A DNA stretch of 64,000 nucleotides from Parasponia andersonii. Lineage: Eukaryota > Streptophyta > Magnoliopsida > Rosales > Cannabaceae. The stretch spans positions 1,705,593 to 1,769,592 of the forward strand of contig JXTB01000003.1 in assembly GCA_002914805.1 (NCBI GenBank), in the 5' to 3' direction. A model generated the notes under the pieces. The model ran no database searches. It worked only from the letters and a program-made list of their open reading frames with translations, and was not told the DNA's origin. This document shows positions 61,123 to 64,000 of the stretch, in pieces; position 1 is the stretch's first letter, and each line of letters starts with the position of its first letter. Made by a program: the position numbers and the translations under genes.

Positions 61123-62745
61123 TCATAATGCAATAGAGAATGCCCACATTGTATTAAAGAACTCCAAACCAAGCACTACTATAAAATCGTCCATTGGCAC
61201 CACTGATAAATTAAGTTGGCTAGCCCATATACCTAAGCTAGCCTTAACACTATGAGCAACCCCATAGATGGTGTATATTGCTAAATTTACTTCCTTGAGG
61301 AAGCCTCCTCCATTGAACACTGACAAGCCAAACTGTCTGTCTTCCTCGACAAAGATAAAGTTGTACGATGTACCCATATTAACCAAAGCTTTTGTGGCCT
61401 TGCCATTGACTGTTACATACATAAAGAGTAGGCATTTAACTTGTAATTAGGGGTCGATTGTAAGGTGTTAAGAAGTTATAAGAAACCAACATGCACCACC
61501 ATCTTCCCTATCACCTTTTTTTTGGCTTGGCTCATAGGCAATTAAGGAATTGATAACTTTCTTTTTAGGACACTCGTGTGCCCAATATGGCCCATTATAA
61601 AGGAAGTACTTGACTCTTGGCTTAGAGAAGTCACAGCCTTTCTTCTCCTTGCCTTTGTATTTGTGCCTGTAGGAAGAATTATCTCTATTCCATTTTCCTC
61701 CTTTTGTTTGCTCTCTCCTACTCTTTGCTTCACCACCTTTCTTGTCTTTGGCCTTAGAAGAGTCCTTGTTGGTAGAGTAATCAACAAAGTTATTAAATAT
61801 AGTAATAGCATTGGCCAAGTTCTGGACACTATGATGCTTAAGCTATAACTTGACCCAATTCTGAAGATCATCCATGAACAAGAACAGGGCATCTTTATCT
61901 GAAGTGTCAGGAACTTCAAGCAAGAGTATAGTAAACTCTTTCATGTAGTCTCTAACACTGTCAGATTGTTTGAGGCGCCAAAAATAGCCTCCCGCCTCCT
62001 CTTTGATATTCTCAAGGAAGAATTACCTCTTAAGCTCTCTCTTGAAATCATCAAAAGTAGCTATGGTGCACACCCCTCGTTGCATCTCTCCCTGTCTCCA
62101 CCTCCACTAAAGCATGGCAGTATCGATTAGATACAAGGTAGTATTACGAATTTTTCTGGCATCATCTGTCACATTGGTGGCTTCGAAGTATTTCTCGCGT
62201 CCCCATAGGAAGTTCTCAACTTCCCAAGTATTTAGAGTACCATTGAAGATCTTTAGTTTTGGTACCTCGACCTTCCTTACCTCAATGATTGTAGTGGTGG
62301 TCACCGCTTGCTTGCATAAAGCAATATCACCACCCATCTCATTACTCTAAGTAAAATATTAGTGAGTTCTCTTTGGAAGAGAACTTGTACCTTAGCAATC
62401 TCCAAATGAAAGGACTCGATCTCATGTTTTAAGTTAGCTTATATCCCACCAAGCACATCTTTAATACCGCTGTGGATTTCCGTATCCTCGGTCTCCAAAC
62501 TGTCGCAATGACCATCTAGATCGTCTACTCGCTCGCCCAATGTGCCCAAGTTAGACTCTTGTCGAGACTCTATCCTCTAAGCTAATCACTACATCCCTCA
62601 ACTTGCCGCAGGTAGTACCCTTTTTTTCTTCATCGCACCTTCGTTTAGAAGCACCAACTTTGACAGGGTCAAAAGTTGTAGTCATGGTCTTAATATAGAC
62701 AATGGAACCACCAAGATATAATGAGCAACCAAAGCTCTGATACCA
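61123..62745 (-). pseudogene. Gypsy 4 gag and protease, degenerate
   Basis: Gag lies between the primer site and about 61470. Pieces at 62337-62107 (VPKLKIFNGTLNTWEVENFL) and 61919-61468 include a decayed zinc knuckle (YNGPYWAHECPKKK, first Cys lost). Protease is at 61422-61123 with VNMGTSYNF at the active site, so the catalytic Asp is changed to Asn. Confidence 0.75.
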
Positions 62746-62748
62746 CAA

Positions 62749-63401
62749 TATCACAATTTTAGTCTCAAACTAGACAATCGTGTGGTACTTAAAATAATTT
62801 GTCGCACTAAGTTAGCCTACTAACACTTAAAAAATGGACTTAGAGTAAGCTGTGAGACAAAGTGGTAAAAAATAAGAGAGTTTAAGTAAATGAAAACATT
62901 ATATTACTTTTAGAATGCTTACAACTCTCACAAATAAGACTTATATATAAACCCAAGGAGTCTTTTATATAGACAAATCCTAAACCAACTAAGGGTTATG
63001 ATCATGCTAAGTGGCATGATCTTATAAAGGATCTAGAAGCTTTCCAAATAAAGTAGTAATATCTACAAAGATATTTATATAGAAATCTAGAACAAGCATA
63101 GCCTAGATCCTTCTAGGAGGTTTATCTACCATCTTGGCTCTTCTAAGTCATTCTAGGAGCTTGTAGGACCGTCCCAATCTATCTAACACCATCTGGCCTT
63201 GTCTAGAGCCTTTTAGGACTTAGTAGTACCATCTAAAATCTTCTAGCATGGTCAAAACTTTTCTTGAACATTCTAGAAGTATCCACCATATTCTAGGACC
63301 TTCCACTGTTCTTTTAAATGAGCAGTATATATAGAAAATCTTAGAACTTTAAGCAAAAATATTTAGATTTTGGGGAGCCAAATGAGCGAGGCGTAATATC
63401 A
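62749..63401 (-). repeat. 5' LTR of gypsy element 4
   Basis: It adjoins the primer-binding site at 62734-62745 and ends GTAATATCA at the P450 F exon. A TATA-like 'cagtatatatag' lies near 63323 on the + strand, which suits this LTR less well because the element reads on the minus strand. Confidence 0.82.
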
Positions 63402-64000
63402 GCCTCATATTGACTTGTGGAGTAAAAAATATGGTAATTAAGATTTTTTTTTTTTTGGGTTATGTATGGTTATATGTAGTATATAAATTGAATATATAGA
63501 AACAATTTTGTTTTCCTCAATAGGAAAGAATTATCTTTGGCAGTATGGTCCTCAAGCCCAATTAATTATCACAGAAACAGAGTTGATCAAAGAGGTACTC
63601 AACAATAAAAATAGAACTTATCCAAAAGATAAGGTGAGAGGCTTTGCAAAGAGCCTACTAGGTAATGATCTTGTGACAACCGATGATAGTGAAAAATGGG
63701 CAAAAATGAGGAAACTGGCCAATTATGCCTTTCACGGGGACAGCTTGAAGGTATGCTTGCACTTTACTACTTAACTGATACTACTAACATTGTTATGTTG
63801 TAATTCCTGATTTGAATAAAAGAAAGTAAAAGTCAGGAGGGGTTTGCTACTTAGTATCTTAACTTTTCGTGAATTTAATAAAATCCCAATTGCGGACCAC
63901 TCTAGCTACTAATTACTATTAGCATAAATGGTGATTGTGTCCAAATCATGTATGATGGCATTGCTTTAGCAGGGTATGGTTCTTGCAATGATTTCCAGTG

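Larger units (their letters stand above)
57413..63401 (-). mobile_element. Ty3/gypsy chromovirus (Galadriel-like) element 4, complete but dead
   Basis: About 6.0 kb on the minus strand with LTRs of about 655 bases, primer site tggtatcagagc (minus strand, about 62734-62745; tRNA-Met type), gag, protease, reverse transcriptase, RNase H, integrase and a chromodomain. It interrupts exon 1 of P450 F. TCAG is present on both sides (57409-57412 and 63399-63402). The exact right edge is ambiguous by about 3 bases. Small size and gag style suggest Galadriel-type; that is recognition only. Confidence 0.88.
57161..64000 (+). pseudogene. Cytochrome P450 gene F (CYP749-like), exon 1 split by gypsy element 4; runs off window
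   Basis: Exon 1 lies at 57161-57412 and 63403-63433. The two parts total 283 nt, exactly the exon 1 length of genes B and C, so the insertion point is known to the base. Exon 2 is 63524-63750 (227 nt, one codon longer than in the other copies, within the TTDDSEKW segment). Exon 3 begins at 63973 after an AG, and the window ends inside it. Anchor, KVFHKLWW and the B-C region are present. No stop or frameshift is seen in the host exons apart from the insertion. I-helix and haem loop lie outside the window. Upstream, AATTCATATATGAATT is a perfect palindrome at 57074-57089 that may include the TATA element. Confidence 0.85.

Noticed and set aside
1-64000. CRISPR array, operon or bacterial system
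   Set aside because: There are no regularly spaced repeats with unique spacers. Gene structure, introns and transposons are those of a plant nuclear genome.
1-64000. New multi-gene biosynthetic cluster
   Set aside because: Apart from P450 copies, no other enzyme families such as terpene synthases, acyltransferases or glycosyltransferases are recognisable, so the window shows a tandem array and not a pathway cluster.

Overview
This window looks like nuclear DNA of a flowering plant, probably a eudicot. It is AT-rich, its genes are split by GT-AG introns, and it is packed with LTR retrotransposons (Ty1/copia and Ty3/gypsy). It also carries MITE-like and foldback elements and one assembly gap (36315-36840). 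I saw no bacterial or organellar features.

The host content is one tandem array of cytochrome P450 genes of the CYP72 clan. By recognition, not by search, they look closest to the plant CYP749A22-like group. All copies lie on the + strand and share one five-exon plan, with exon lengths of 283, 224, 233, 379 and 429 nt in the intact gene at 8287-10326. Two copies look translatable: gene B (8287-10326) and gene E (45472-47393, whose ancestral start codon is lost). Gene F (57161 to beyond the right edge) is open wherever it can be read, but a retrotransposon splits its first exon. Copies A (1027-7240), C (10798-11862) and D (24526-35758) are pseudogenes. Three small relics of further copies, or displaced 3' ends, lie near 22990, 41690 and 55400.

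Layout: 1-905 LTR-like DNA; 1027-7240 P450 A with a complete but dead copia element in exon 5 (1956-6939); 8287-10326 P450 B; 10798-11862 P450 C, cut off in intron 3; 11929-21019 a complete, dead chromovirus-like gypsy element on the minus strand; 21020-24500 a degenerate GTCGTTT-rich tract, a foldback element, a P450 3' relic, a MITE and a SINE-like relic; 24526-35758 P450 D with a second gypsy element of the same family in exon 2 (25000-34138); 35759-41688 an RNase H relic, the gap and a truncated Tat-like gypsy element; 42060-44660 copia fragments in opposite orientations; 45472-47393 P450 E; 48045-50189 a probable solo LTR; 50190-57160 AT-rich DNA with short repeats; 57161-64000 P450 F with a minus-strand chromovirus (57413-63401).

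The P450s are predicted ER-anchored haem monooxygenases. Their substrate cannot be read from sequence. The main story is repeated tandem duplication of one P450 gene followed by decay under LTR retrotransposon insertion. Four insertions can be placed to the base by target-site duplications or exon lengths, three of them inside exons. Many retroelement stop codons stand where a related element has CAG or CGA, as expected from deamination of methylated cytosine. I did not find a convincing new molecular system. The best leads are listed as findings.
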